A stretch of 64,000 nucleotides of DNA, from NCBI RefSeq assembly GCF_000217995.1, contig NC_015676.1, positions 784,103 through 848,102 of the forward strand, read 5' to 3'. The position numbers were made by a program, and so were the translations under genes. Positions 1 to 10,536 of the stretch are shown here, piece after piece. The notes beneath the pieces were generated by a model. That model was not told the origin of the DNA and made no database searches. It saw nothing but the letters and a program-made list of their open reading frames with translations. Source of the stretch: Methanosalsum zhilinae DSM 4017. GTDB taxonomy: Archaea; Halobacteriota; Methanosarcinia; Methanosarcinales; Methanosarcinaceae. Within the stretch, counting starts at the first letter, position 1. The number at the start of each line of letters is the position of its first letter.

Positions 1-638
1 CATCAAATAAATCAGGATGACAATACCAAATGTAGAAGTACTTACTGCCACTTTTTAATCCTCTTATTCTCTACTTATTGTATTTATTTCTGTCAGGTTG
101 TATTATATTTACATAAGTTGTTATACTGAACTATGTTAACATATGACATATATGTTTTAAAATAAGCAAATATTTATACCTATCTATAATAGTAGGTGGC
201 AGAATAAACAGGATTGTCACTGATCCTGATGCAAATGTAGAAAAGAACTTCAATTAATCTATAGGATCAAAATAATTAGAATAGTGAAAGGAGATCCCCA
301 CTCCCATCCGCTATGATTCCACTTCCCAACCTGCTCCAATATAGTCTTTATGAGATCTATATTGTATCTCAATATGTTTTGTAATTATTGTTTACTAGTA
401 GCATCAATATATAGTATTGTGTGAAATCAGTGCTACTTCAATGATAAACGTCGATAGCTTCTTATTTCTGAATCAAACACTACTAACCGAAATCCTTATA
501 TTCAGATGAATAGCTAAATGCCAGCAGAGTTTGTAATATATTGATAGCAATACACTGGTAATAATTTTATCAAATAATATTTATTGCACATTAAAATGGT
601 CAATACATTATTTGTACTTTTATAAAAATAGGGATATC
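1..638. other. gene-free leading region
   Basis: This AT-rich stretch precedes ahbC. I find no open frame with coding character, no tRNA and no strong repeat in it. A short run near 195-258 reads as about 20 plausible codons but has no start, and I do not call it. The ahbC promoter must lie in the last part. Confidence 0.5.
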
Positions 639-1859
639 ATGATTGGGATTTCAAAGCTGTACTGCGGAACTGTTGAACCTTCAGATGCTCTCAGATATGG
701 GCGTGACTCTAAAAAACTTCCTCCTCATCTGCTGCAGTTTTCTAAGGATAAAAAGCCTGTTGTCGTATGGAATGTAACGAAACGATGTAATTTAAAGTGC
801 CTTCATTGCTATTCTAAATCAGGGGATTCAAGTAGTGAGGATGAGCTGAATGCTGAACTAAATACTGAGGAAGGTAAACAGTTAATTGATGATCTTGCGG
901 ACTTTGGGACTCCTGTTATCCTGTTTTCTGGTGGAGAACCCTTGGTACGAAAAGATCTTCCGGAACTTGTTTCCTATGCCAGATCTAAAGGTATGCGTGC
1001 GGTAATATCAACCAATGGAACCCTTATTGATAAAGATATGGCAAAAGTCCTCAGAGACATCGGCTTATCCTATGTGGGTATTTCACTTGATGGCACATTA
1101 AAGACCAATGATAAGTTCAGGGCTATTCCAGGTGCATTTGATGCAGCAATGGAGGGGCTTCGCAACTGTCAGAGGGAAGGAATTAAGGTAGGTCTTCGAT
1201 TTACTATTAATAAATACAATGTACAGGATATACCTGCGATATTTGATCTTATAGAAAAAGAAAACATACCAAGAATATGTTTTTACCATCTGGTGTATTC
1301 AGGCCGTGGATCTGAACTGATTGATCAGGATCTTTCTCATGAAGAAAGCAGAAGAACGGTTGATATGATCATGGATCGAACAGAGCAACTTCATACAAAA
1401 GGCCATCCTGTTGAAGTTCTCACAGTCGATAATCACTGTGACGGCCCCTACATCTATATGCGGCTTCAGAAAGAGGATCCTGAACGTGCACAGGAAGTAC
1501 TCGAATTGCTAAAGATGAACCAGGGCAATTCTTCAGGAATAGGGATTGGTTGTGTTTCATGGGACGGTTCAATACATCCAGATCAGTTCTGGAGACACTA
1601 CAGCTTTGGGAATGTGCGTGAGAGAAAATTCAGTGAAATCTGGATGGATACTTCTGATAAATTAATGGCTGGTCTAAAGAACAGAAAACCACTGATTAGG
1701 GAAAATGCTGACAGATGTGCACGCTGCAGGTGGCTTGATGTATGTAATGCCAACTTCAGGGTGCGTGCAGAAGCAGTTCATGGAAATCTATGGGCTGATG
1801 ATCCGGCTTGTTATCTTACAGAAGAGGAAATTAAAATACCCGACGATCAGCAAGTATAA
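639..1859 (+). CDS. ahbC: AhbC-type radical SAM heme biosynthesis protein (12,18-didecarboxysiroheme deacetylase)
   Basis: AhbC removes the acetate side chains of 12,18-didecarboxysiroheme in the alternative, siroheme-based heme pathway of archaea and sulfate reducers. The 406-residue protein carries the radical SAM CX3CX2C cluster at Cys50, Cys54 and Cys57, a GGEP-type motif, and a C-terminal SPASM-like cysteine region (CARCRWLDVC). I chose ATG 639 rather than the upstream in-frame ATG at 612 because the family begins MIGISKLYCG and the nine extra residues look like leader. The gene stands alone, with no other ahb gene nearby. Heme synthesis fits a cytochrome-containing Methanosarcinaceae member. 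The family call is from remembered sequence similarity and is strong; AhbD is the main alternative. Confidence 0.88.
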   Translation: MIGISKLYCGTVEPSDALRYGRDSKKLPPHLLQFSKDKKPVVVWNVTKRCNLKCLHCYSKSGDSSSEDELNAELNTEEGKQLIDDLADFGTPVILFSGGEPLVRKDLPELVSYARSKGMRAVISTNGTLIDKDMAKVLRDIGLSYVGISLDGTLKTNDKFRAIPGAFDAAMEGLRNCQREGIKVGLRFTINKYNVQDIPAIFDLIEKENIPRICFYHLVYSGRGSELIDQDLSHEESRRTVDMIMDRTEQLHTKGHPVEVLTVDNHCDGPYIYMRLQKEDPERAQEVLELLKMNQGNSSGIGIGCVSWDGSIHPDQFWRHYSFGNVRERKFSEIWMDTSDKLMAGLKNRKPLIRENADRCARCRWLDVCNANFRVRAEAVHGNLWADDPACYLTEEEIKIPDDQQV

Positions 1860-1940
1860 ATATGACTGCAGATCCATCCATCCATCCATTCACTCATCCT
1901 GGTAATTTCAAAGAAGAATGAACCATACGTATAATTCATT

Positions 1941-2303
1941 TTAGACCTCAATGCAGTTTTCCCAAAGGCCATGAATATTGCAGTATTCTGTTGCGCACAA
2001 TGTTTTGAAATCATCGGTCCTGATCTCAAAGGTAGCATTGTGATTGGTATGGACTGGAGCAAAGCTTGACCGTCCCAGATTGACAACCTGATCGTTGTCT
2101 TTTTTAACTCCAAACAGGGCAATCCATGCAATATGATGCTCTACTTTATTTGGGTGTGGTGTCTCTTTTCCCACATATACACGAACAATATCTGTGCCGT
2201 TGACGCCCTTTTCCTTTTCTATCTCTATCACAGGGACATGTTTTTCCTTTAATGTACTCTCTGCTTCCTCATTCTTTCCTTTAACCAGTTCCTGAAATTT
2301 CAC
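1941..2303 (-). CDS. superoxide reductase (neelaredoxin, class II type)
   Basis: This cytoplasmic enzyme reduces superoxide to peroxide at a mononuclear iron centre, an oxygen defence common in anaerobes. The 120-residue protein has the iron ligand pattern of the family: His22 in EKHVP (with Glu20 and Lys21), His50 in HPN, His56, Cys108 and His111 in CNIHG. The N-terminal desulforedoxin domain of class I desulfoferrodoxins is absent, so it is the short class II form. Translation starts at GTG 2303, preceded by an AGGAGGT ribosome binding site. It is a lone gene convergent with ahbC; the 81-nt gap between their ends contains only a short ATCC repeat. Confidence 0.93.
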   Translation of the reverse strand: MKFQELVKGKNEEAESTLKEKHVPVIEIEKEKGVNGTDIVRVYVGKETPHPNKVEHHIAWIALFGVKKDNDQVVNLGRSSFAPVHTNHNATFEIRTDDFKTLCATEYCNIHGLWENCIEV

Positions 2304-2622
2304 AAATATACCTCCTTTATACTGTTTTTTTCTTTTATCACTTATAGTTTATTCATGTTGTTCTTTAATTGAAAACTAATTGGGAAATCAATCTTTAGCT
2401 GAACAGTTTAATTTGCTGCTGGCTTTATGATCAACACGTTTAATAATTCCAACTTATATCCCTTTTTCTGAATTAATAAGTACCCTGTGATAAGTTATTT
2501 ACGGTATTGGTACCAATAAATCATGTTCTTAAAATATCTTGCTTTGATCATCTTTAGTGTAAATACATATGCGAAAGTAGATATTTTGGATTTACCTGGC
2601 TAATATTGGGGGAACTCTGTTA
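2304..2622. other. divergent promoter region
   Basis: This 319-nt AT-rich gap separates the superoxide reductase gene from the divergent TrkA-C gene. It must hold both promoters. I see no gene, tRNA or strong inverted repeat. Confidence 0.5.
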
Positions 2623-3384
2623 ATGATTGCAGCATTTATTACACTTTTTGCAGTTATTATAGTTTCACTTCTGATAACAAGGGTTGCAACAATTGCACTG
2701 ACTCTAACGGGTTTGTCCCGGGAGGTGGCGCGCTTTCAGGCTCGTTCTGCCCTTACCGGATCTGGCTTTACGACTACAGAGTCAGAAAACATGATGATCC
2801 ATCCTATAAGGCGAAGGATACTTATGCATCTTATGCTGGTTGGAAATGCTGGAATAGTAACTGTAATTGCTTCTACTGTAGTTATTTTTTTAAACCCTGC
2901 GGAAGAGACTTTAATTAACTATCTGATTGTTTTTATAATTGGGACATCAATAATTGCTCTGATCACAAAGAGTGCAAAGATGGATAAGATCTTAAATCGT
3001 GCTATTGCTTTTGCCCTAATAAGGTGGACTGATATTGAGGGATCTGACTCTGCAAGTCTAATATATCTTGGAGGTGATTATCAGGTATCTGAACTTAAAG
3101 TTGAATCCAAGGACTGGCTTTCAGAGAAAACGCTTATGGAATTGAATCTTGCTGAGGAAGGAGTGCTTGTACTGGGTATTCAGAAACCATATGGTGAATA
3201 TGTGGGGATACCTTCTGCAGATACTCGAATAAAAGCCAGGGATGTCTTGTTCCTTTATGGACGAGGCAGTGCTATACAATCTCTGGACAGAAGAAGACGT
3301 GGAATCCGTGGAGAACTGGAACACTCAGAAGCAGTTGAACAACAGAAGGAAATCACAGATAAACAGGAAAAGTATTCACAATGA
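2623..3384 (+). CDS. membrane protein with C-terminal TrkA-C (RCK-C) domain
   Basis: The 253-residue protein begins with hydrophobic segments (about residues 1-30 and 65-115), including a conserved-looking stretch SALTGSGFTTTESE between them. A cytoplasmic TrkA-C-like domain follows at about residues 140-225 (DYQVSELKV, then IPSADTRIKARDVLFLYG). TrkA-C domains bind small ligands and gate cation transport, so a role in potassium or other cation flux is an inference; the substrate is unknown. The charged tail (about residues 225-253) looks disordered. A GGGGG ribosome binding site lies about 10 nt before ATG 2623. It forms no operon, with valS 245 nt downstream. Confidence 0.75.
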   Translation: MIAAFITLFAVIIVSLLITRVATIALTLTGLSREVARFQARSALTGSGFTTTESENMMIHPIRRRILMHLMLVGNAGIVTVIASTVVIFLNPAEETLINYLIVFIIGTSIIALITKSAKMDKILNRAIAFALIRWTDIEGSDSASLIYLGGDYQVSELKVESKDWLSEKTLMELNLAEEGVLVLGIQKPYGEYVGIPSADTRIKARDVLFLYGRGSAIQSLDRRRRGIRGELEHSEAVEQQKEITDKQEKYSQ

Positions 3385-3629
3385 AAAGAAGTTTTATGCA
3401 TAAATGTCATTTTTTTTAATTTATTGCATAACATCTTTATTCCAGAAAATCCATTCAAAACTGCTTTTATATGATATTTGAGTATATTCGAACTCAGGTT
3501 AGAACCTGATCCAGACCCAGTCTTAATATACAATAAATATAAGTCAAACTATTAGTAGCACATTTAAATATACTAATGATTCTGTAGATAGCTGGTTAAT
3601 TATTATATTATGATTATTGGAGTGTTTCA

Positions 3630-6227
3630 ATGACAATCCCCAAAGAATATGTTCCCTATGAAATCGAATCAAAATGGCAGAATAAATGGAATGAGTCAAT
3701 TTATTATTTTAACTGGGATGAGGCCGAGTGCCCTCAGTATATTATAGACACACCTCCTCCATACCCCACAGGAAATTTCCATATCGGTAATTCTCTCAAC
3801 TGGTGCTATATTGATTTCATAGCCCGGTATAAAAGGATGAGGGGGTATAATGTAATGTTCCCTCAGGGATGGGATTGCCATGGCCTGCCTACTGAAGTGA
3901 AAGTAGAAGAGATACACGGCATAACCAAGAATCAGGTTCCAAGATCTGAATTCAGAAGATTGTGTGAAGAACTCACCTCTGAGAATATCCGAAAAATGCG
4001 CGAAACAATGATGATGCTCGGATTTTCAATTGACTGGAGCAATGAGTTCATAACCATGGATCCTTCTTATTATGTAAAGACACAGAAATCATTTGTTAAA
4101 ATGCATGATAAAGGACGCATATATCAGGAGCAACATCCTGTTAACTGGTGTCCAAGATGTGAAACCGCCATAGCTTTTGCAGAGGTTGAATATGAGTCAA
4201 GGCAGACATATCTCAACTATCTTTATTTTGATGATCTTAAGATTGCAACTACCAGACCGGAGCTGTTAGCTGCATGCGTTGCAGTTGCAATAAATCCTTC
4301 AGATGAGCGATATAATGATTTTATAGGTCAGAATGTTAAAGTTCCTATCTTCGGTCATGAAGTGGCCGTTATTGCAGATAAGGATGTGGATCCTTCATTT
4401 GGTACCGGTGCGGTTATGATCTGTACTTTTGGTGATAAACAGGATGTGAGGTGGTGGGTAGAACATCATCTTCCTCTCAGAAAGGCAATTGATAAAAATG
4501 GCCTTATGACCGAGATTGCAGGTAATTATGCCGGTATGAAAATATCCGAATGCAAAGAGGCAATTATTGAAGATCTTAAACGTCAGTCTCTCATCTACAA
4601 ACAGGAACAGATCGAACAGAATGTAGGTATGTGCTGGAGGTGTAAAACACCTATCGAAATTCTGTCTGAAAAGCAATGGTTTGTTAAAATAAATTCTGAA
4701 GAGATACTTTCAACAGCTGATGAGATAGACTGGATCCCTGAACATATGAAGATACGATTGAAAAACTGGACCGGTACAATGGAGTGGGACTGGTGCATCT
4801 CCAGACAGAGGATATTTGCAACCCCAATACCTGTATGGTACTGTAAGAGATGTGGACAGACACTGGTGGCAAAAGAAGAATGGTTGCCACTGGATCCCAC
4901 CCAAGAATCAGCTCCTCAACCGTGTGAATGCGGTTCTACAGATTTTGAAGCAGAAGAAGATGTACTGGATACCTGGATGGACTCTTCACTTACGGCAATT
5001 CATGTCGCTGGATGGTTGAGTGAACACGAAATGCGTCTTCCTACACAGTTAAGGCCACAGGGACATGATATTATTCGTACATGGGCTTTTTATACAATAC
5101 TACGCTCAGTTGCCCTTACAGATACCAGGCCATGGGATACAATCCTTATCAATGGCATGGTCCTTGGAGAAAATGGTCATAAAATGAGCAAATCGGCGGG
5201 TAATATTATATCCCCACACGAAGTTGTTGATACCTATGGTGCAGATGCATTCCGGCAGTGGGCTGCTGTTGGTGGTACTCCTGGTTCTGATGTAATGTTT
5301 AGATGGAAAGATGTGGTATCTGCATCTCGCTTTTTGCAGAAATTATGGAGCATATATAGGTTTTCAATATCTCATATTGAGAACTTTAATCCTGAGACCG
5401 ACCATATACCTCCTGAATCACTGCCGGTGGTTGACCGATGGATGCTGAGTAATCTTAATCGTCTGATCGAATCTACCACTGAGAGTATGGATCATTTCCA
5501 ATTCGATGAAACATTCAAATCGATTCGTGGTTTTACCTGGGAGATGGTTGCAGATAATTATATTGAACTTGTAAAATCCAGATTATACGGAAATGATAGC
5601 GAAGAAAAGAAAGCAGCTCAATATACTTTACATATGGTTCTCAATACACTTGTTCGTCTTTTGTCTCCTTTTGTTCCATTCATTGCAGAAGAGATGTATT
5701 CCAGACTAAGTTCTGGTAGTGTACATCTCAGCACATGGCCGGGTGTTGAGAGAAAATATATAGATGAAAATATAGAAATACAGGGGGAGCTGATCAAGGA
5801 CATTGTTGCTTCTATAAGGCGCTATAAATCTGAATCTGGAATGGCTCTTAATGCACCACTTAAAAAAATAGAGATTTATGCACCTCTTGAAGATACGACA
5901 GATATCAGAGGTGCAACTAATTCTGAAGTAGAGTTAATCTCAGGAAAACCAGATTTTGAATATGTGCCAGTTTCTGTAAAGCCTGAAATGGGAATCATAG
6001 GTCCCAGATACCGAAAGAAGGCAGGCGCTATTGTAAAAAAGCTATCCCTGGCTGATCCGCTGGAAGTAGCAAAGGAGATGGAAAGTGGAAAAATGATCCT
6101 GGATGTTGATGGAGAAACCATCGAGGTTGATCCAGAGGCAGTATCTCTGGAAAGAGAGGTTAAATCTGCAGGACGTGAAGTAGATGTCCTTGATGTAAAT
6201 GGTTCGATTGTTGTGATTGTTAAGTGA
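3630..6227 (+). CDS. valS: valyl-tRNA synthetase
   Basis: A class I aminoacyl-tRNA synthetase that charges tRNA-Val. The 865-residue length suits an archaeal ValRS. Visible signatures are the HIGH motif ([16 protein letters not shown], about residues 42-57), the editing-domain region ([17 protein letters not shown]), zinc-binding CXXC pairs (CPRC, CWRC, CKRC), and the KMSKS loop ([10 protein letters not shown], about residue 525), followed by the anticodon-binding domain. It starts at ATG 3630 and appears to be a single-gene transcript with a long AT-rich upstream gap. Nothing odd was seen. Confidence 0.97.
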   Translation: MTIPKEYVPYEIESKWQNKWNESIYYFNWDEAECPQYIIDTPPPYPTGNFHIGNSLNWCYIDFIARYKRMRGYNVMFPQGWDCHGLPTEVKVEEIHGITKNQVPRSEFRRLCEELTSENIRKMRETMMMLGFSIDWSNEFITMDPSYYVKTQKSFVKMHDKGRIYQEQHPVNWCPRCETAIAFAEVEYESRQTYLNYLYFDDLKIATTRPELLAACVAVAINPSDERYNDFIGQNVKVPIFGHEVAVIADKDVDPSFGTGAVMICTFGDKQDVRWWVEHHLPLRKAIDKNGLMTEIAGNYAGMKISECKEAIIEDLKRQSLIYKQEQIEQNVGMCWRCKTPIEILSEKQWFVKINSEEILSTADEIDWIPEHMKIRLKNWTGTMEWDWCISRQRIFATPIPVWYCKRCGQTLVAKEEWLPLDPTQESAPQPCECGSTDFEAEEDVLDTWMDSSLTAIHVAGWLSEHEMRLPTQLRPQGHDIIRTWAFYTILRSVALTDTRPWDTILINGMVLGENGHKMSKSAGNIISPHEVVDTYGADAFRQWAAVGGTPGSDVMFRWKDVVSASRFLQKLWSIYRFSISHIENFNPETDHIPPESLPVVDRWMLSNLNRLIESTTESMDHFQFDETFKSIRGFTWEMVADNYIELVKSRLYGNDSEEKKAAQYTLHMVLNTLVRLLSPFVPFIAEEMYSRLSSGSVHLSTWPGVERKYIDENIEIQGELIKDIVASIRRYKSESGMALNAPLKKIEIYAPLEDTTDIRGATNSEVELISGKPDFEYVPVSVKPEMGIIGPRYRKKAGAIVKKLSLADPLEVAKEMESGKMILDVDGETIEVDPEAVSLEREVKSAGREVDVLDVNGSIVVIVK

Positions 6228-6451
6228 TTGAAAAACAGATATAACAAGAGAACTAAACAGCTCAATGAGGGGAAGCTATTTTCCTCTCTGTACTCATTTT
6301 TAATTTCTAATGCGCCTTTGATTACTGAATTCTGAATCCGATGAAGATATCCGCATCATTAAAAATTTATTTTTTAAATATTAAACTTTATATAGCAGTA
6401 GATTAATCCCGAATAAATCAAACATCACACTGATACATTCATGGTGATTTA

Positions 6452-6817
6452 ATGGGAAAAATCAATAAAGTACTTCTTGTACTTAAAAATATGGTCTATG
6501 AGAGTACTGCTCCGCAAGAGATTATTCGTTTTGCCCGCTATTATAGAAAGATGGGGCTTGAAGTAGTTGTGGTTCTTTTTGGTCCAATGGGGGTAATCTT
6601 TGGCAAGAACAACAAATATGGTTCTCCTGCATATGATGAGAAAATAATAGAATGTATCGAAATGGGCGTACAGTTTAAGTGCTGCGACCTGGCTGCTTCT
6701 ATGATTGGATTAAAGGAAGAGGAGTTGATTCCAGGTATCAAGATTGTTCCTTCACATGAACTGGCTGACCTTTTCCTGAAATATCGTGAAGAGGATCAAT
6801 TGATACTTACTCTTTGA
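6452..6817 (+). CDS. DsrE/DsrF-like small protein
   Basis: This 121-residue protein has the alternating beta-alpha pattern of the DsrE-like sulfur-relay fold: KVLLVLKN at the start, a central VVVVLFGPMGV strand and turn, and a CCDLAASMIGL segment with two adjacent cysteines near residues 75-76. Members of the fold act as sulfur carriers or as accessory proteins of unknown role; the substrate here is unknown. A GGTGA ribosome binding site sits just before ATG 6452. The gene lies between valS and HMG-CoA reductase on the same strand, but the gaps (about 220 and 100 nt) give no clear operon. Confidence 0.7.
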   Translation: MGKINKVLLVLKNMVYESTAPQEIIRFARYYRKMGLEVVVVLFGPMGVIFGKNNKYGSPAYDEKIIECIEMGVQFKCCDLAASMIGLKEEELIPGIKIVPSHELADLFLKYREEDQLILTL

Positions 6818-6919
6818 ATATGGTAGCTTTAGGGGAGCGTGAATTATTTGTATGAGATGCCCATTGTTTTTAATGGGGTTATATACGATTTATTTGTTTA
6901 TTTATTTTGAACTGGTGAA

Positions 6920-8170
6920 ATGATGGAATCGGGAAGAAACTTAAATCTGCAGGAAAAAGATATTCTGAATAAAGTACTCTCAGGTGAAATATCAATTAGA
7001 AAGGTTGCCATGTTTGTTGAAGACTGGGAGTCTGCAATAAAAATAAGGCGTCTGGCAATTGAAGAATTGGCTGGAGTTGAATTTGAAAATATTCAGAACT
7101 ATTCGATCGATACAGAAAATGTGGTAAAGAAAAATACCGAGAATATGATCGGAGCAGTTCAGGTTCCCCTGGGTGTTGCAGGTCCACTTAATATAAATGG
7201 AGAATATGCACAGGGAGATTTTTACATTCCTCTTGCAACAACTGAAGGTGCACTTGTTGCCAGTATAAACAGAGGCTCATCTGTAATCACGGGTTCAGGT
7301 GGGGCAAATGTCAGGATATTCCAGAATTCAATGACCAGAGCACCTGTATTTAAATTTGAGAATCTGGAGCGGACAAAAAAGTTTGTAGATTGGGTAAAGA
7401 AGAAAAGTACACTAGAAAAGATGAAAGAAAAAATTAAGGAAAGTACAAGGTATGGCGAACTGTTGAATGTAGAGTCATTTGTGCTTGGTAATACTGCATA
7501 TCTTAGATTTGGTTTTGATACAAAAGATGCCATGGGCATGAATATGGTGACCCTGGCAACTGATGTAATTGTGGATCTGATAGTGGATGAGTTTGGAGCA
7601 GACCCGATATCACTTTCCGGGAATATGTGTTCTGATAAAAAACCAGCTGCTGTATCTTCAATAAACGGAAGAGGAAAAACAGTTGTTGCAGAAGTGACGA
7701 TTCCCCGGGATACTGTAGAATCTAAATTAAAATGTACTCCTGATGAAATGGTGGAAGTAAATTATCGCAAGAACCTTTTGGGATCTGCCCGGGCCGGATC
7801 TCTTGGATTTAATGCTCATGCAGCAAATGTCATTGCTGCAATGTATATTGCATGTGGACAGGACCCTGCTCATGTGGTGGAGGGCAGCTACACGATAACT
7901 ACGATGGATATTGATAAATACGGGAATCTCTACTGCACTGTCACACTTCCTGCTGTAGCTGTTGGTACTGTTGGAGGGGGAACTGGTATTGGAACCCAGC
8001 GCGATTGTTTGAATTTACTTGGAGTATCAGGTTCAGGTGAAAAACCAGGAGAAAATTCTAAAAAGCTGGCTGAAATTGTTGCAGCATCAGTTCTTGCAGG
8101 AGAACTCTCGCTTATCGGTGCACAGGCAGCAGGTCACCTGGCCCGGGCCCATGCAAAACTGGGCAGATAA
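6920..8170 (+). CDS. hmgA: 3-hydroxy-3-methylglutaryl-CoA reductase
   Basis: It reduces HMG-CoA to mevalonate, the committed step toward the isoprenoid chains of archaeal lipids. The 416-residue protein shows class I signatures: ENMIGAVQVPLGVAGP (catalytic Glu, about residue 74), DAMGMNM, the NAD(P)-binding glycine loop GTVGGGTGIGTQ, and the catalytic His in HLARAHA near the C terminus. Two start codons sit in tandem (ATG 6920 and ATG 6923) behind a GGTGA ribosome binding site, so the exact start is uncertain by one codon. A short perfect hairpin (CCCATT/AATGGG) lies about 40 nt upstream. The rest of the mevalonate pathway is not in the window. Confidence 0.96.
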   Translation: MMESGRNLNLQEKDILNKVLSGEISIRKVAMFVEDWESAIKIRRLAIEELAGVEFENIQNYSIDTENVVKKNTENMIGAVQVPLGVAGPLNINGEYAQGDFYIPLATTEGALVASINRGSSVITGSGGANVRIFQNSMTRAPVFKFENLERTKKFVDWVKKKSTLEKMKEKIKESTRYGELLNVESFVLGNTAYLRFGFDTKDAMGMNMVTLATDVIVDLIVDEFGADPISLSGNMCSDKKPAAVSSINGRGKTVVAEVTIPRDTVESKLKCTPDEMVEVNYRKNLLGSARAGSLGFNAHAANVIAAMYIACGQDPAHVVEGSYTITTMDIDKYGNLYCTVTLPAVAVGTVGGGTGIGTQRDCLNLLGVSGSGEKPGENSKKLAEIVAASVLAGELSLIGAQAAGHLARAHAKLGR

Positions 8171-8318
8171 AATATAATAAATTGCAGAGTTGCGGGGTGG
8201 GGCAATCTAATGTTATGTTATAATCTTTACATTTGAGCTGTTATCCGTAAACTACTTATTTTATTATATTCAATAAAAAATATATTTATTTTGATTCTTT
8301 TAAAGGGGGTTGAATCAG

Positions 8319-8948
8319 TTGAAATCAAAAGTATATGAAGGGGATAACCGTACTTCCATGAAAGTATATACTGGAAATACCACTGATTTTTTATCAAATA
8401 TAAGAGTAAGCCTTGCAGATTTTAATGAAAACTGGAGTGTGCTTGTTACAGGAATGGATGAGCAAACGCGTGCTGCTGCAGCGATAAGTCTTGCACAGGC
8501 CCTTGATCCAAACTTCACAGTTGAGCAATGCGCTTTTTCTATTCAGGAACTTAAGCAGATAATGCACAATATAAATGTTAAGACAATAGTTCTGATAGAA
8601 CAGAATAACGAAAATAAACTATCTGAAGTTCTGGATGCTGCTTCTTTACCAGGAAAATTATTGATAGTTACATCTCCAATCAAACCACCTGAATATAGGA
8701 TGAAGAAAATTTACAATCTTCATGTATACCTAAAAAAGGAGATCAGTAATGAAGAAAATAATGGAGGTATCAGGGGTGTACAGGCGATAGCAATGATACT
8801 TAAACCCTCGGCCAGTATGAAACTGGGTGCATCTTACAATAAATCAATAAATATATTTAACAGTGATATTGCTATGCTGGATATTATGTACCCTCTCACA
8901 GATGTATGGAATCAGTATACAAATTTGAAAGAAAGTAAAAGATCTTAA
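8319..8948 (+). CDS. hypothetical protein, 209 residues
   Basis: I do not recognise a family. The protein is soluble, with a beta strand and turn (WSVLVTGMDEQTRAAAAISLAQAL) that recalls a nucleotide-binding alpha/beta fold, but the loop lacks a proper Walker A lysine. The middle (IKTIVLIEQNN, LLIVTSPIKPPEYR) continues an alpha/beta pattern. I prefer TTG 8319 as start, because GGGGG at 8305-8309 lies nine nt upstream of it, whereas the in-frame TTG at 8310 abuts the site; ATG 8358 is another option. It lies 139 nt after hmgA and converges with the small gene at 8963. Function unknown. Confidence 0.65.
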   Translation: MKSKVYEGDNRTSMKVYTGNTTDFLSNIRVSLADFNENWSVLVTGMDEQTRAAAAISLAQALDPNFTVEQCAFSIQELKQIMHNINVKTIVLIEQNNENKLSEVLDAASLPGKLLIVTSPIKPPEYRMKKIYNLHVYLKKEISNEENNGGIRGVQAIAMILKPSASMKLGASYNKSINIFNSDIAMLDIMYPLTDVWNQYTNLKESKRS

Positions 8949-8962
8949 AACTCAGGATAGAT

Positions 8963-9175
8963 CTATTCAAGTCTGCTTTTTGCTTTTTTCAGATGCATTG
9001 TACATTTTTCCATATTCTTGGAGGCCATTCTTATTTCCTCCGCAACACCTTCAAACCCTGACAGTTCTATCTTTTCAGTCCAGCTATCAAAATTCTGGAC
9101 GTGATTGTCATTGTGTTCTATCCAGTGTTCAATCAAATGAAGCAGTTTTTCTTTAGTGATCTCTTCAGAGCTCAT
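8963..9175 (-). CDS. small alpha-helical protein, 70 residues
   Basis: The predicted product is almost entirely helical and rich in Glu, Lys and His (KEKLLHLIEHWIEHNDNH near the N terminus). It resembles small helical proteins seen beside metal-transport or redox genes in methanogens, but I cannot name the family with certainty. The frame stays open upstream to 9343, overlapping the dehydratase gene, yet ATG 9175 has a good GGGG ribosome binding site five nt away and begins just after that gene's stop, so the short form is chosen. It is probably cotranscribed with the dehydratase gene 28 nt upstream. The HXXHW-type histidines could bind metal; this is inference only. Confidence 0.65.
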   Translation of the reverse strand: MSSEEITKEKLLHLIEHWIEHNDNHVQNFDSWTEKIELSGFEGVAEEIRMASKNMEKCTMHLKKAKSRLE

Positions 9176-9203
9176 TGTATCCCCAATGTTTTCATTCTGT
9201 TTT

Positions 9204-10445
9204 TCAAACATTTCCTGGATGAGTAATTGTTCCGGTAACTGCTGAAGCTGCAGCAGTTGCTGGTGAGGCCAGGTATATGCATCCTCCTTTACCCATACGG
9301 CCCCTGAAATTTCTGTTTGCGGTGGATATGCAGGTTTCTCCATCCCCTATAACTCCCATATGACCTCCAAGGCAGGGGCCACATCCGGGTGTTGCAAACG
9401 TTGCTCCGGCTTCAAGTAATTTTTCTACTGTGCCGTTTTTGGTAGCCTCGATCATAATATCTCTTGAAGCTGGTATAACTATTGTTCTTACTGCTACATC
9501 TTTACCTTCAAGTATAGCGGCAGCGTCTTCAAGATCCTCCAATCTTCCATTTGTGCATGTACCAATAAATACCTGATCCACTCTGGTGCCTTCCACTTCT
9601 GACACACCGCATACATTATCTACTTCATGTGGTCTGGCTATCTGTGGCTCAAGGTCTTCTACATCTATGTGTATTTCTTTTGCATAGATTGCATCATCAT
9701 CTGCATACACCGGATCATATTCATCCACCGCTCTTTTTTTGACATATTCTAATGTTTTATTATCAGGTGGCACAATTCCTGTTTTTGCTCCCATTTCAAT
9801 TGCCATGTTACACAGAGTCATTCGTCCTGAAACTGAAAGATCGCTGATTGTATTTCCATAAAATTCCAGGGCTTTATATGTTGCTCCGTCTGATCCTACA
9901 GTACCAACAACTTTGAGTGTCAGATCTTTTGCACATACATGCTTATTCATATTTCCTTCAACTGTGATCTTTATAGATTCAGGGACCCTGAACCAGAGTT
10001 TTCCGGAAGCAAAGATCTCTGCCATATCAGTTGCTCCAACTCCTGTTCCAAAAGCACCGAAAGCTCCATATGTGCAGGAATGAGAGTCGGCACCTACGAT
10101 TAGCTTTCCAGGCATTGCAAATCCTTTTTCCGGAAGAACCTGATGGCAGATACCGTTCCCAATATCATAAAAGTTCCTGATTTTCTGTTCATGTATCCAG
10201 TTTCTTATATCTTTTTGCAGGGATGCAGTTGTATCGCTATTTGCAGGTGCAAGGTGGTCGAATGGAATCACTATTTTGTCTGTATTCCATACCTTTTCAA
10301 CTTCCATTTCCCTGAAGGCCTTAACTGCTAGTATGCTTGTACCGTCGTGTGCCATAGCATAGTCAATATCAGCCATTACAAAATCATTTGCAACTGCAGT
10401 TTTTCCAGATGCTCTGCTAAGTATCTTTTCACTTATTGTGCCCAA
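9204..10445 (-). CDS. 3-isopropylmalate dehydratase / homoaconitase large subunit
   Basis: A [4Fe-4S] dehydratase of the aconitase superfamily, large subunit only (413 residues, normal length for LeuC/HacA). The cluster cysteines are in FIGTCTNGR and in [10 protein letters not shown], and an active-site region reads [24 protein letters not shown]. Methanogens use two paralogues, one for leucine synthesis and one for chain extension toward coenzyme B (AksD). I cannot tell from sequence alone which this is, so no symbol is given. The small subunit that completes the enzyme is not adjacent. The gene is followed closely by the 70-residue protein at 8963. Confidence 0.9.
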   Translation of the reverse strand: MGTISEKILSRASGKTAVANDFVMADIDYAMAHDGTSILAVKAFREMEVEKVWNTDKIVIPFDHLAPANSDTTASLQKDIRNWIHEQKIRNFYDIGNGICHQVLPEKGFAMPGKLIVGADSHSCTYGAFGAFGTGVGATDMAEIFASGKLWFRVPESIKITVEGNMNKHVCAKDLTLKVVGTVGSDGATYKALEFYGNTISDLSVSGRMTLCNMAIEMGAKTGIVPPDNKTLEYVKKRAVDEYDPVYADDDAIYAKEIHIDVEDLEPQIARPHEVDNVCGVSEVEGTRVDQVFIGTCTNGRLEDLEDAAAILEGKDVAVRTIVIPASRDIMIEATKNGTVEKLLEAGATFATPGCGPCLGGHMGVIGDGETCISTANRNFRGRMGKGGCIYLASPATAAASAVTGTITHPGNV

Positions 10446-10536
10446 AAGGTAAACTCCTTTGTGATGTTATTTGTTGATAATTGTCATTTTCTATCTATAT
10501 TTAGATGCCTCTAATTAAAATTTACATAAATATATA

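Noticed and set aside
1872-1888. ATCC tetranucleotide repeat
   Set aside because: Only four units, between convergent genes; too short to be a variable tract.
8963-9343. Longer form of the 70-residue gene (126 codons)
   Set aside because: It would overlap the dehydratase gene by 140 nt and the extra N terminus reads as the antisense-frame shadow of that gene; a good ribosome binding site favours ATG 9175.
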